Assembly: GCF_022811725.1 (NCBI RefSeq) | Contig: NZ_CP094527.1 | Span: 1,116,001-1,180,000 of the forward strand | Reading direction: 5' to 3' | Length of the DNA: 64,000 bases | Source of the DNA: Mucilaginibacter sp. SMC90 | Lineage (GTDB): Bacteria; Bacteroidota; Bacteroidia; Sphingobacteriales; Sphingobacteriaceae | Shown here: piece by piece, positions 37,175-45,644 of the stretch | Position numbering within the stretch: the stretch's first letter is position 1 | Layout: the number at the start of each line of letters is the position of its first letter | The notes under the pieces: generated by a model | Told to the model about the DNA's origin: nothing | What the model saw: only the letters and a program-made list of their open reading frames with translations | The model's database searches: none | Made by a program: the position numbers and the translations under genes

Positions 37175-37738
37175 CTACCTATTTATTTCGTACCATAATT
37201 CCACCATCCCGCTTTTGTGAACTGTTACATTTTTTAAGTGTAATGCCAGTTCTCGTCCTATGTGATCGAAAAAGGGAATCCCATCGCCTAAAATAACGGG
37301 CAGGATTGACTGTCTTATTTCATCGGCCAGGTTTAACTGAATAAAATCTTTGGTAAGTTTTGTACCGCCTACCAACCAAACATTTCTATAATTTGGTTTT
37401 AGTTGTTCATTCACAAATTTATTCAGATCGCCGGAATAAATTTTAATATTGGACCTCTCAACCGGCAGGTTTCTGTGGGTTAATACGATGGTGGGCACAT
37501 CTCCGTAAGCCCAGCCGTAAGATTTTGAAAGCTCTAAAGCGTGTTCATATGTGCGGGCCCCCATTACATAGCAATCAATCGTTTTTAGAAACTTGTTAGC
37601 GTCCTGTTCTGTAACACTAATTCCTTGTTCGTAATTGTCGGATGTTTCAAACCACGAAATACTATTATCTTTTTTGGCAACGTAGCCGTCAAGACTCGAA
37701 ACCATGTGTATGGTTATTTTAAATGTATCTGTTGCCAT
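37175..37738 (-). CDS. Dihydrofolate-reductase-fold protein (RibD C-terminal domain family)
   Basis: A 187-residue cytoplasmic protein. The RibD_C pattern is visible: VSSLDGYVAKKDNSISWFE at the start, YVMGARTYEHA, IVLTHRNLPV, and WLVGGTKLTKDFI near the end. The family shares the NADPH-binding fold of dihydrofolate reductase and of the RibD reductase domain, but substrates of the stand-alone members are mostly unknown. Two possible ATGs lie six bases apart (37744, 37738); neither has a Shine-Dalgarno sequence. Confidence 0.85.
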   Translation of the reverse strand: MATDTFKITIHMVSSLDGYVAKKDNSISWFETSDNYEQGISVTEQDANKFLKTIDCYVMGARTYEHALELSKSYGWAYGDVPTIVLTHRNLPVERSNIKIYSGDLNKFVNEQLKPNYRNVWLVGGTKLTKDFIQLNLADEIRQSILPVILGDGIPFFDHIGRELALHLKNVTVHKSGMVELWYEINR

Positions 37739-37902
37739 TTGCATATTAATATCAGGAAGGAGTACTTTTTACATATATCGGTGTTGGTTAAAGTATGCAA
37801 AAAGCGATACGTCAGCACAATAATTCATTTAACGCCGGTTATATGAAAATACAGTATATGATCATGCCATTTTCCAGATTGGTATAGTAAAATGTCAGCC
37901 TG

Positions 37903-38664
37903 TTAATCCACTTGTTCAATAGGAAGTTCGGTAACTGTAGTTGCCTGCTCCCTGAAATTCATGGTTAGCTTTGCGAGTTGTTTTTTAAGTTTCGCTGCCT
38001 GTTTCTCTAACCCGTTAAAAAGTTCGTAATTATCGTCGGTTTTCTGGGATGATAGCAATGTAACAGCCAGTTGATTATCATGCCAGTTGCCTATAGCATC
38101 CTGTACCTGGTCAAGGTAAGCTGCATTGAAGGGCATATCCAATTCATGGCTTACAAGGGGATAATTATAAAGCAGCACTTTCAGTTGCTTACGGGAAGTA
38201 TGCAACTCTTCGCCAAAGCGAAGCTGGCTTAAGTCTGCCGCTATTATTTCCAATTGTTGCCGGTAGTATAGGGTAAGGTGTAGTTTACTGACAGGGCTGA
38301 TACTCTTCATGAGCCTGCGCCGTGTTTTTCGGAGCCAGATCCGATGCTGATCCCTATCGGCGTTAAACACCAGGGTAGAGGTTTCCATGATCTGCTGTTG
38401 TTCTTGAATAAAGATGCTTTCATGTACCGTTTCACCCAGTTGCTGGTTTATGTAAGCATTCCTGATTTCTCCGGCCTGCTTAAAGATTTTACGTACAGGT
38501 TTGAACTGTTTTTCAAGCACAGGTTCCTTCGTTGCACTATCTGCCAGGATTATAAGCGCCCGTAATTTTTTCACGCCGGTGCGAAAGTGATGCAGGTCTT
38601 CCTGTTCGCTGTTTTTAGAAAAAGAGCGGAGGTGGCGTTTCATTGATCGCCATACTTTGACCAT
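37903..38664 (-). CDS. CHAD domain-containing protein
   Basis: A 253-residue alpha-helical protein. The conserved histidine pattern of CHAD domains is present: HHFRTGVKKLRALI near the N-terminus, then KLRKIFKQ-like helices, WLRKTRRRLMKS, and a late helix pair. CHAD proteins bind inorganic polyphosphate through Lys/Arg-rich helices. The frame is open 65 codons further upstream. I start at the ATG at 38664 because AAGGAG lies at the correct distance before it, which the upstream starts lack, and because the CHAD homology begins right there. Confidence 0.82.
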   Translation of the reverse strand: MVKVWRSMKRHLRSFSKNSEQEDLHHFRTGVKKLRALIILADSATKEPVLEKQFKPVRKIFKQAGEIRNAYINQQLGETVHESIFIQEQQQIMETSTLVFNADRDQHRIWLRKTRRRLMKSISPVSKLHLTLYYRQQLEIIAADLSQLRFGEELHTSRKQLKVLLYNYPLVSHELDMPFNAAYLDQVQDAIGNWHDNQLAVTLLSSQKTDDNYELFNGLEKQAAKLKKQLAKLTMNFREQATTVTELPIEQVD

Positions 38665-38691
38665 GTATTTCCGCTCCTTATTCTTTTTCAT

Positions 38692-39204
38692 AATGACCGG
38701 TACGCTGATGTTGATCTTTGCTGATATCCTGAATAACGGATGTGCTATATTCAAAAATACAACTAAAATCGATCTCTGAAGGCAATAATGAATCCGTTTG
38801 ATATGATTATTCGTTTTTCTGATACTACCTGAAAAACGTCCGTCAGATGCCTTTTTCAAAACTCCCAGATACTGGCTAATGTAATAAATGCCAGGTGATG
38901 GTTTTTTTAAAATCTAACTGACAAGGCATCTCTGAATATAGAAAGTACATGTAAAGTTATCCGCTTTGTTTTTTGGATTTTACTGTGGCCATTATTTCTC
39001 CTGGTTGCCTGTTAAACTTTTTCCAAATTACAGAAAGGCGTTGTCTGTAATTTTATAGCCCTTAGCGAAATGTTTTGAATTATAATAATTTTCATGGAGT
39101 GATTAAAAATGCCAATCGGTAAAATGTACCGCACCTTAACTGTTTACTACCGTGTTAATGGATTAGCGGCCAGTACTTTTGAATAGTTAAAAAAAACAAA
39201 AGAA
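38692..39204. other. Intergenic stretch with a hairpin, no gene seen
   Basis: It holds the non-translated upstream part of the CHAD frame and an AT-rich gap. A hairpin at 39025-39053 (10-base arms AAATTACAGA / TCTGTAATTT, loop of nine) has no gene directly upstream to terminate. The cynS promoter box is at 39174. Confidence 0.4.
39174..39181 (+). promoter_or_regulatory. Putative -7 promoter box (TACTTTTG) for cynS
   Basis: It fits TAnnTTTG and ends 23 bases before the cynS ATG. A -33 box at normal spacing is not evident, which would suit a promoter needing an activator such as the AraC protein at 40420. Confidence 0.45.
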
Positions 39205-39645
39205 ATGGACAGAAAAACAGCAACTGAATTGATTATTCAAAGCATCAAAAGTAAAAAAGTTAAATTCCAGGACCTGGCAAACGCCATTGGCAGTAGTTTA
39301 ATATGGACTATACACGCACTGCATGGGCAGGCCGCTATGGATAAGCAAGCCGCTGAGAAAACAGGAGAAATATTATCATTATCCCCCGAACTTATAGAAT
39401 CATTGCAGGAGATACCGCTAAGAAGTGCATTACAACCTACGCCAACAGACCCAACTTTGTACCGGTTAACTGAAATGATGCAAAATTATGGCCCCGATAT
39501 TAAAGCAGCTATTAATGAGCTGTTTGGCGACGGTGCCATGAGTGGTATCGATTTTACGATTGACATAGAGCGTGTTGAATCGCCTAATGGTGCCCGTGTG
39601 AAACTTATTTTAGATGGCAAATTTTTACCATTTAATAAATTTTGA
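39205..39645 (+). CDS. cynS: Cyanate hydratase (cyanase)
   Basis: A 146-residue cytoplasmic enzyme that converts cyanate and bicarbonate to carbamate (then ammonia and CO2) plus CO2. The N-terminal helical domain (LIIQSIKSKKVKFQDLANAI) resembles a POU-like fold; the C-terminal catalytic domain has Arg87, Glu90 (LYRLTEMM) and Ser113 (AMSGIDF), the same spacing as Arg96/Glu99/Ser122 of the E. coli enzyme. Length is close to the usual 156. It gives cyanate detoxification and use as nitrogen source. Followed after 87 bases by a carbonic anhydrase, which resupplies bicarbonate. Confidence 0.96.
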   Translation: MDRKTATELIIQSIKSKKVKFQDLANAIGSSLIWTIHALHGQAAMDKQAAEKTGEILSLSPELIESLQEIPLRSALQPTPTDPTLYRLTEMMQNYGPDIKAAINELFGDGAMSGIDFTIDIERVESPNGARVKLILDGKFLPFNKF

Positions 39646-39653
39646 TCAAGTAA

Positions 39654-39692
39654 CAGGAGCATACAGCAGGGATAAAACGCTTTATGCTCCTG
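39654..39692. other. Hairpin between cynS and the carbonic anhydrase gene
   Basis: Ten-base perfect arms CAGGAGCATA and TATGCTCCTG enclose 19 bases. No T-tract follows, so it is probably an mRNA-stabilising or processing hairpin, not a terminator. Confidence 0.5.
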
Positions 39693-39732
39693 AATAAATT
39701 TCAAAACCGCTTAAAATAAAAAATGTAAAATC

Positions 39733-40395
39733 ATGGAATTAAAATTAGTTCAAACAGATAGCTATAAGGCGCTGCTCAAAGCCAATAAAGATTGGGCAAC
39801 TAAACGCCTGGCAGAAGAGCCTGAGTTTTTTAACAAATTGGCTGCGGGGCAAAGTCCGGAAATATTATGGATAGGATGTGCCGACAGCCGCGTTCCGGCC
39901 AATGAGGTGACGGGTACCCGGGCAGGAGAGGTATTTGTACATCGTAATATCGCAAACGTAATCGTACATTCGGATATGAACATGTTAAGTGTTTTGGATT
40001 ATGCGGTAAATGCGTTAAAAGTTAAACATGTGATTGTTGCCGGTCATTATGGTTGCGGCGGGGTAACCGCGGCCTTAAGTAAAAAGCAGTTTGGATTGAT
40101 CGACAATTGGTTGAGGCACATAAAAGATGTTTACCGCATTCACAGTCATGAGTTGGATGCCATTGCAGATCATACTGAAAAGGTAAACCGCCTGGTAGAG
40201 CTTAATGTGGTAGAACAGGTTCATAATTTATGCAGAACTACTGTTGTGCAAAACGTCTGGAAAGAACGGACAGATCTGGAAATTCACGGATGGGTGATTG
40301 ATTTGAAAACCGGGCTTATTAAAGACATGAATGTAACGCAAAAGGATGCGCACAGTTTGGGATACGTATATGAACTTAATGAAGAAGCCGTTTAA
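39733..40395 (+). CDS. can: Beta-class carbonic anhydrase
   Basis: A 220-residue zinc enzyme that interconverts CO2 and bicarbonate. Zinc ligands Cys49, His105 and Cys108 are visible (CADSRVPAN, GHYGCGG), with the Asp51-Arg53 dyad beside the metal. Sequence resembles E. coli Can more than CynT. Next to cynS its job is probably to return the bicarbonate that cyanase consumes; it may also supply bicarbonate for carboxylases in general. The AraC gene starts 24 bases after its stop. Confidence 0.93.
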   Translation: MELKLVQTDSYKALLKANKDWATKRLAEEPEFFNKLAAGQSPEILWIGCADSRVPANEVTGTRAGEVFVHRNIANVIVHSDMNMLSVLDYAVNALKVKHVIVAGHYGCGGVTAALSKKQFGLIDNWLRHIKDVYRIHSHELDAIADHTEKVNRLVELNVVEQVHNLCRTTVVQNVWKERTDLEIHGWVIDLKTGLIKDMNVTQKDAHSLGYVYELNEEAV

Positions 40396-40419
40396 TGGTC
40401 ACTTACATTACAATTGGGC

Positions 40420-41301
40420 ATGAAAAGCGAATTTAAAGTATATGATATTTGTGAATTTTCGTTAGATAGGCAGCAGGACATTATTGTAAGTCGTTTTGCT
40501 GTTTATTTAAAAAACCTTAAAAGTCTTCATTTTCCGCATCGTCATGATTTTTATCATTTGATTTTGTTTACTCATGGCGGCGGCAGCTTTTCTATTGATT
40601 TTCAAAATTTTAAGATCATTCCATACAGGGCCTATTTCATGGCACCGGGGCAGGTGCATGGCTGGGATTTTGAGGGTGATATGGACGGCTATGTAATTAA
40701 TTTTTCTGTGCAGTTTTTCCAGTCGTTCCTGCTGAAGTCAGATTACCTGGACCAGTTTCATTTTTTGAACGGTATTGCAGCTGATTCGGTGATTGACATT
40801 GAAGAAGAGCAACACGATTTAATTATAGAAATTATGGATAACGCCGTTCGTGAAATGGAAAAGCAAAGCAGGTTTAAAAAGGATGCAATAAGAGCCTGGA
40901 TTTTGCAATTGTTTTTGCAGATCGGGAATATGAATGTAAGAAATGAAGTACAGGCCGCAGAATCTTATAACACCACGTTGTTAAAGAATTTTGAAAAGCT
41001 GATTGAAAAAAATTATCTGGACCTGCGTTTGCCTAAGCAATATGCTGAGCTTTTATTCATTACCCCCAATCATTTAAATGCGCTTTGTACCGGTATGCTG
41101 GGAAAGCCTGCAGGAGATATGATTAGAAACAGGATCGCCCTTGAGGCTAAACGTATGTTGATTAATTACAGTCGTACTGTTACTGAAATTGCTTACGCGT
41201 TAAACTTTGAAGATAACTCCTATTTCTGCAAATTTTTTAAAAAGCAAACGGGCGTATCCCCTGAGAGTTTCCGAAAAAGTATTCACGCAGACGCTAAATA
41301 A
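40420..41301 (+). CDS. AraC-family transcriptional regulator (probable regulator of cynS)
   Basis: A 293-residue regulator: an N-terminal cupin-type ligand domain (FPHRHDFYHLILFTHGGGS, with PGQVHGWDF) and a C-terminal pair of AraC helix-turn-helix motifs (TPNHLNALCTGMLGKPAGDMI region and TEIAYALNFEDNSYFCKFFK). The ligand is unknown. It is the third gene of the cynS cluster, 24 bases after the carbonic anhydrase, so control of cyanate use is likely; in E. coli this role belongs to CynR, a LysR-type regulator. I use the ATG at 40420 rather than the TTG at 40414. Confidence 0.88.
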   Translation: MKSEFKVYDICEFSLDRQQDIIVSRFAVYLKNLKSLHFPHRHDFYHLILFTHGGGSFSIDFQNFKIIPYRAYFMAPGQVHGWDFEGDMDGYVINFSVQFFQSFLLKSDYLDQFHFLNGIAADSVIDIEEEQHDLIIEIMDNAVREMEKQSRFKKDAIRAWILQLFLQIGNMNVRNEVQAAESYNTTLLKNFEKLIEKNYLDLRLPKQYAELLFITPNHLNALCTGMLGKPAGDMIRNRIALEAKRMLINYSRTVTEIAYALNFEDNSYFCKFFKKQTGVSPESFRKSIHADAK

Positions 41302-41466
41302 TTGCCGGAAATTTTATTGTTAATAAAGGGCAACTTATTCCGCCAACATCTTATTTATTAAAACGGGTAAAAACTCCGCTCGTTCTTTTAACATCGTTAT
41401 AATTTCGTTTCCTGATATTTTCATAGATCGCAAAAAAACATCTCTTTCTGTAATATGTAAAAATGA

Positions 41467-42258
41467 TCACAAGCCATTAGCCCTCACTGTGATCTCGGCA
41501 ATATCAAGCACTTTTATTTCCTGTTCCATATCCTGATTTTTTACGCCATCTGTAAGCATGGTCATACAAAACGGGCAGGCGGCAGCTACCACCTGTGCCT
41601 GTACCTGTATAACATCGGCTATGCGCTCCATGTTAATGTCTTTTTTACCAGGTTCCGGTTCCTTAAACATTTGGGCACCGCCGGCACCGCAGCACAAGCC
41701 ATTTGATTTGCAGCGCTTCATTTCAACCAGTTCAGTATCAAGTATTTCAAGGGCAGCGCGGGGTGCTTCGTAAACATCATTTCCACGCCCTAAATAGCAC
41801 GGATCATGGTAAGTGATCCGTTTGCCCTTAAAGCTTTCGCCACCTTCCGCTTTGAGTTTACCGCCATCAATTAACTGTTGAATAAGCTGGGTATGGTGGA
41901 TTACCTCATAATTTCCCCCCAATCCCGGATACTCATTTTTGATGGTGTTGAAACAATGAGGGCAGCCTGTAACTATTTTTTTGATGTTATAACCGTCCAG
42001 CACCTGGATATTCATCATAGCTTGCATCTGGAACAGGAACTCATTGCCTGCCCGCCTGGCCGGATCGCCGGTACAGTTTTCCTCCGTACCTAAAACAGCG
42101 TAGCTGATGCCTACATGCTGCAGGATCTTACAAATATCACGGGTAATTTTACGGGCGCGTTCGTCAAAGCTGCCGGCACAGCCAACCCAAAACAATATTT
42201 CCGGTTCTTTGCCCTGTGCAGCCATTTCGGCCATGGTAGGTATCTTTATTTCACTCAT
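41467..42258 (-). CDS. (Fe-S)-binding CCG-domain protein (HdrB/GlpC-like)
   Basis: A 263-residue cytoplasmic protein with two cysteine-rich CCG domains. The first contains VGCAGSFD and TGCPHCFN; the second has DPCYLGRG, CKSNGLCCGAGGAQ and AACPFCMTM. In HdrB, GlpC and LldE these domains hold an unusual [4Fe-4S] cluster or a redox cysteine pair. With the membrane Fe-S protein upstream (79 bases between ATG and the end of that gene's stop) it forms a two-gene electron-transfer unit; the electron donor cannot be told from this window. Confidence 0.88.
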   Translation of the reverse strand: MSEIKIPTMAEMAAQGKEPEILFWVGCAGSFDERARKITRDICKILQHVGISYAVLGTEENCTGDPARRAGNEFLFQMQAMMNIQVLDGYNIKKIVTGCPHCFNTIKNEYPGLGGNYEVIHHTQLIQQLIDGGKLKAEGGESFKGKRITYHDPCYLGRGNDVYEAPRAALEILDTELVEMKRCKSNGLCCGAGGAQMFKEPEPGKKDINMERIADVIQVQAQVVAAACPFCMTMLTDGVKNQDMEQEIKVLDIAEITVRANGL

Positions 42259-42337
42259 AAATTAGTCATTGGATCATTTGGTCATTAAGCCATTGGCCGC
42301 GATGCAACGGCTCAATGACAAATGACTTAATGAATTC

Positions 42338-43636
42338 TTATTCCTCTGCCCAGTTAAACCTGTCGGCCTGGCTGTATTTCCAGGGGGCTCCATTATTTTC
42401 AACATTGCTGAACATGTTGTTCAGGCTCGCCGGGGCCTGCGATTCTTCCATTACAATATAGCGGCGCATCTCGGTTATAATCTCCAGCGGATTGATATTT
42501 ACGGGGCAGGCCTCTACGCAGGCATTGCAGCTTGTACAAGCCCATAACTCTTCCCTGGTGATATAATTATCAAGCAGCGATCTGTCATCATTGTGATCTT
42601 TGCCATACTTATCGAGGCTGTTACCTATTTCGGTGATCCGATCGCGGGTATCCATCATAATTTTGCGCGGCGATAGCAGCTTACCTGTAATGTTTGCGGG
42701 GCAAACCGAAGTACACCTGCCGCATTCGGTACAGGTATAAGCCTCCATGAGGTTTTTCCAGGTAAGGTCGGTTGCATCCTTAGCGCCAAAACGACCCGGT
42801 TCTCCGGTATTTTCAGGCGTAAATGACGGGTCGAGCATTGCCTTCACTTCATTGGTGACAGCCTCCATACTGGTGAACTTGCCTTTAGGGTTCAGATTGG
42901 AATAATAAGTATTGGGAAAAGCCAGCAAAATGTGGAAATGCTTTGAATAAGGCAGATAGTTTAAAAAACACAAGATCCCCACAATATGAAACCACCAGCA
43001 AACCCGCTCGGTAATTACCAATGCCGAAGCATTATTGGGCAGCAACGGAGCCAGCAATGAACTCACCGGAAAGCTACCGGCAGTAACATAGTGGCTAAAA
43101 TGCAGTAATTGTAATTTATAGTCGGCCGCATTCATAGTCAGGAACGCGGTCATGAGCAATACTTCGGTAATGAGGATATAGTTGGCATCCGATTTTGGCC
43201 ATTGGGTCATCTCCGTACCGGTAAAGCGTTTGAGATGAACAACGTTGCGCCTGCAAAGGAAAACAATACAAGCAATAAGCACCAGTACAGCAAGTACCTC
43301 AAACGCACCTATCAGGAAACCATATAAACCGCCAAGAGGATGCGAAAAGATCCGATGTGAGCCAAAGATTCCGTCAATCATGATCTCCAGTACTTCGAGG
43401 TTAATGATGACAAAGCCCACATAAATAAAAAAGTGCATGATGGCAGCTACCGGGCGTTTGGTCATTTTAGTTTGCCCTAAGGCAATTTTTGCCATAACCT
43501 TCCAGCGCAATGCAGGCTGGTCGTTACGGTCTGTATCCTTGCCCAACAGTATATTACGGCGTATTTTGGCTACATTTTTACTGAACAGGTAAATAGCGGC
43601 ACCTAATATAATTATGAATATAATTTGTGCAATCAT
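42338..43636 (-). CDS. Membrane-bound Fe-S oxidoreductase subunit (HdrC-like)
   Basis: A 432-residue protein. The N-terminal half has about five membrane helices (first at IIFIIILGAAIYLF; others include FFIYVGFVIINLEVLEIM) similar to nitrate-reductase-gamma-type cytochrome b subunits. The C-terminal part has two [4Fe-4S] motifs: CTECGRCTSVCP and CTSCNACVEACP. It probably passes electrons between quinone and the CCG-domain partner. I start at the ATG at 43636; an in-frame TTG at 43660 lies inside the predicted -7 box, so it cannot be in the mRNA. Confidence 0.85.
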   Translation of the reverse strand: MIAQIIFIIILGAAIYLFSKNVAKIRRNILLGKDTDRNDQPALRWKVMAKIALGQTKMTKRPVAAIMHFFIYVGFVIINLEVLEIMIDGIFGSHRIFSHPLGGLYGFLIGAFEVLAVLVLIACIVFLCRRNVVHLKRFTGTEMTQWPKSDANYILITEVLLMTAFLTMNAADYKLQLLHFSHYVTAGSFPVSSLLAPLLPNNASALVITERVCWWFHIVGILCFLNYLPYSKHFHILLAFPNTYYSNLNPKGKFTSMEAVTNEVKAMLDPSFTPENTGEPGRFGAKDATDLTWKNLMEAYTCTECGRCTSVCPANITGKLLSPRKIMMDTRDRITEIGNSLDKYGKDHNDDRSLLDNYITREELWACTSCNACVEACPVNINPLEIITEMRRYIVMEESQAPASLNNMFSNVENNGAPWKYSQADRFNWAEE

Positions 43637-43657
43637 TATGCGTGCATAGTATTTGTT

Positions 43658-43665
43658 CAAAGTTA
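43658..43665 (-). promoter_or_regulatory. -7 promoter box (TAACTTTG) for the Fe-S operon
   Basis: Exact TAnnTTTG on the minus strand 22 bases before the ATG at 43636. A TTTCG at 43684-43688 is a weak candidate -33 element. Position decides the start codon of the gene. Confidence 0.55.
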
Positions 43666-43786
43666 AATGAATTGTTTAAAGCGCGAAATGTTTTGAGATC
43701 GAAAAAAAAATCAAAAATTAAGTAGCTGATTTTCTGAATAGTTATTTAAAAAAGTAGGGTTCATTTAAACTTTTTTCAAAAAAAAG

Positions 43787-43816
43787 TTTTCAAACATGAA
43801 AAAAAGGCTACATTTG
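43787..43816 (+). promoter_or_regulatory. tRNA-Phe promoter
   Basis: TTTT at 43787-43790 and TACATTTG at 43809-43816 are 18 bases apart and match the Bacteroidetes -33/-7 pattern, 26 bases before the tRNA. Confidence 0.65.
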
Positions 43817-43841
43817 CACTCCCCAATCACGGGAACGGTTT

Positions 43842-43914
43842 GGTACCATAGCTCAGATGGTAGAGCAAAGGACTGAAAATCCTTGTGTCACTGGTTCGAT
43901 CCCAGTTGGTACCA
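43842..43914 (+). tRNA. tRNA-Phe (anticodon GAA)
   Basis: 73 bases fold as a standard cloverleaf. The acceptor stem GGTACCA / TGGTACC is perfect. The D-arm has AGCTCAGATGGTAGAGC, the anticodon stem is AAGGA/TCCTT with loop CTGAAAA (anticodon at 43875-43877), and the T-loop is GGTTCGATCC. Discriminator base is A; CCA is not encoded, as is usual in this phylum. Confidence 0.98.
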
Positions 43915-43925
43915 CAGAAACAGAA

Positions 43926-43960
43926 ATCCTCTTAGTTAACGCTAAGGGGATTTTTTGTTT
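43926..43960 (+). terminator. Terminator after tRNA-Phe
   Basis: ATCCTCTTAG pairs with CTAAGGGGAT (one G-T pair) over a 6-base loop, followed by TTTTTTGTTTT. Confidence 0.85.
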
Positions 43961-44039
43961 TAATACTGCTATTAGAGAAGTTATAGGCCCTTCCTAACCT
44001 CAGAATTATATTGTGGTTACAACAGATAATTCCGGGCAA

Positions 44040-44990
44040 ATGAAATATTTGTGTAGATTTAGGCCGTTCTATTCAAATTCTGCCCATAGCATGAACAAGG
44101 GACTAAGACTCCTTTTTTTCGGTAATTACTTTGTTGGCTTTTTAGCAATTGCCTTTAACCTGGAGGCTACCGCCCAGCTGCACATGCCGCATAATTCATT
44201 ACTATATTATGCCTTGTTGTTTATGCTCCCTATTATTTATTACACCTATGCTTATCAACATCAGTCTATCGATCCGGTAAAAGCCGATCCGCGAAGCCGT
44301 TGGTATGCCCAAAACCGCACATTTGTACAATATAGCCAGGCTATTATGCTTGGTTTGTCGGCCATCATCTCTGTGGTGTTGTTTGTAAAATATGATGATC
44401 GTTTACTGCATCTCCCGCTAATTCACTGGATCTTTCTCGGCATCATTTTGATTACGGCCACTTTGTATTATGGATTGTTGCCGGGTGGTTTAAGTTTAAG
44501 AAATGTAGGTTGGCTCAAAGCCTTTGTAATTGGATTTGTATGGGCATGCTGCGCAAATCTTGCCCCTATGGTAATGACACATGTTGAAACCGGTTATGTT
44601 TATCCTTATTCAATTCTTTGGCTGTTTTTATTTGTTAAAAATTGGATGTTTTGCACTGTGAACGCCATTATATTTGATATTAAGGATTATCCCACAGACG
44701 CCAACAGGCAACTAAAAACCTTTGTAGTACGGTTCGGTCTTAGGCAAACCATCTTTTTTATTTTGATACCACTATTAAGTATCGGTTTGTTATCGCTCAT
44801 ATGCTTTACCCTTTACAGGGGCTTGTTACCAATACAGATACTTATCAATTGTATCCCCTTCCTGCTCATGCTGTATGTTGTATATACTATGCGCAAAAGA
44901 CACAGTCTTGTTTACTATCTTATTTTGATTGATGGAGCATTGCTCGTAAAAGCCATCTGCGGTATTGTGGCCATGACCATCACCAACTGA
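44040..44990 (+). CDS. UbiA-like membrane protein (prenyltransferase family, divergent)
   Basis: A protein of about 316 residues with eight or nine membrane helices. The second Asp-rich motif of UbiA prenyltransferases is present as DIKDYPTDANRQLKT (DxxDxxxD). The first one (NDxxDxxxD) is not recognisable in the segment YTYAYQHQSIDPVKADPRSR, so it may not be an active prenyltransferase, or may use a different acceptor. The start is unsure: GTG 44013, ATG 44040 or ATG 44091; the last begins just before the first helix. No operon partner. Confidence 0.6.
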   Translation: MKYLCRFRPFYSNSAHSMNKGLRLLFFGNYFVGFLAIAFNLEATAQLHMPHNSLLYYALLFMLPIIYYTYAYQHQSIDPVKADPRSRWYAQNRTFVQYSQAIMLGLSAIISVVLFVKYDDRLLHLPLIHWIFLGIILITATLYYGLLPGGLSLRNVGWLKAFVIGFVWACCANLAPMVMTHVETGYVYPYSILWLFLFVKNWMFCTVNAIIFDIKDYPTDANRQLKTFVVRFGLRQTIFFILIPLLSIGLLSLICFTLYRGLLPIQILINCIPFLLMLYVVYTMRKRHSLVYYLILIDGALLVKAICGIVAMTITN

Positions 44991-45115
44991 TCATTGCCGG
45001 ATTAAATAAACTCAGCTGTAGCTACGCCCGTAACCGCCTTTTTAGGTTTGGGATGGAGTATCCTGCTATTTCATAACCCCGGCAAATTCAGAAAGAAAAG
45101 TAGAAATCAGAGTTT

Positions 45116-45598
45116 CTACAAACCTTTCATCCTGAAATAATTCATTGCATTTTTCAGGCTGTCAAACCGGGCCGGGTTCATATTGTATACCGGTAAATTA
45201 AGAGTGGTGGCCATTGAATCGATATTACCCTGTGGGTCTTCATAGGTTTGCACAATAATATCGTCGGTTTGGGTGTTAAATTTGAGCATGCCCGTGGTAT
45301 CGCCGGCCGTATAGTCAACATTGGTGAGGCGGTGCAGGTTAAATGAAAAATACTCCTGCTTACCCTGTTGATAAGTTTTTCGGAGGCGAATAAAATAATC
45401 GGTGGTGAGGTTTAATTCCCACTTTTTAAGGTTGTTTTCGCCGGTTGGGTTGAAACAGGCGTTTAGGCATTTATTGCTCCAGTTAAGCCATTCCTGTTCG
45501 CTCATTTCGGCTTTAAAACCGTAATTTAGCGCACTAAAGGCAAATATTGATGTAATGAGCATGGTTTTTCCGATCGCCGGAATATTTGATGTTTTCAT
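45116..45598 (-). CDS. Secreted protein of unknown function
   Basis: A 160-residue protein with a signal-like N-terminus (GKTMLITSIFAFSALNYGFKA). No family recognised. The mature part has an alternating beta pattern (ELNLTTDYFIRLRKTY, YFSFNLHRLTNVDY, MLKFNTQTDDIIVQTY). Two Cys (NKCLNACFN) lie near the mature N-terminus. Its start is divergent from, and overlaps the upstream frame of, the gene at 45645. Confidence 0.65.
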   Translation of the reverse strand: MKTSNIPAIGKTMLITSIFAFSALNYGFKAEMSEQEWLNWSNKCLNACFNPTGENNLKKWELNLTTDYFIRLRKTYQQGKQEYFSFNLHRLTNVDYTAGDTTGMLKFNTQTDDIIVQTYEDPQGNIDSMATTLNLPVYNMNPARFDSLKNAMNYFRMKGL

Positions 45599-45644
45599 GA
45601 CAGCAAGGATGTTACCCGAAATTAATAAATTGATATTTTTGGAA

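Noticed and set aside
39025..39053. Ten-bp hairpin with TTTTATA after it, upstream of cynS
   Set aside because: It looks like a weak terminator but no gene on either strand ends near it; no function can be supported.
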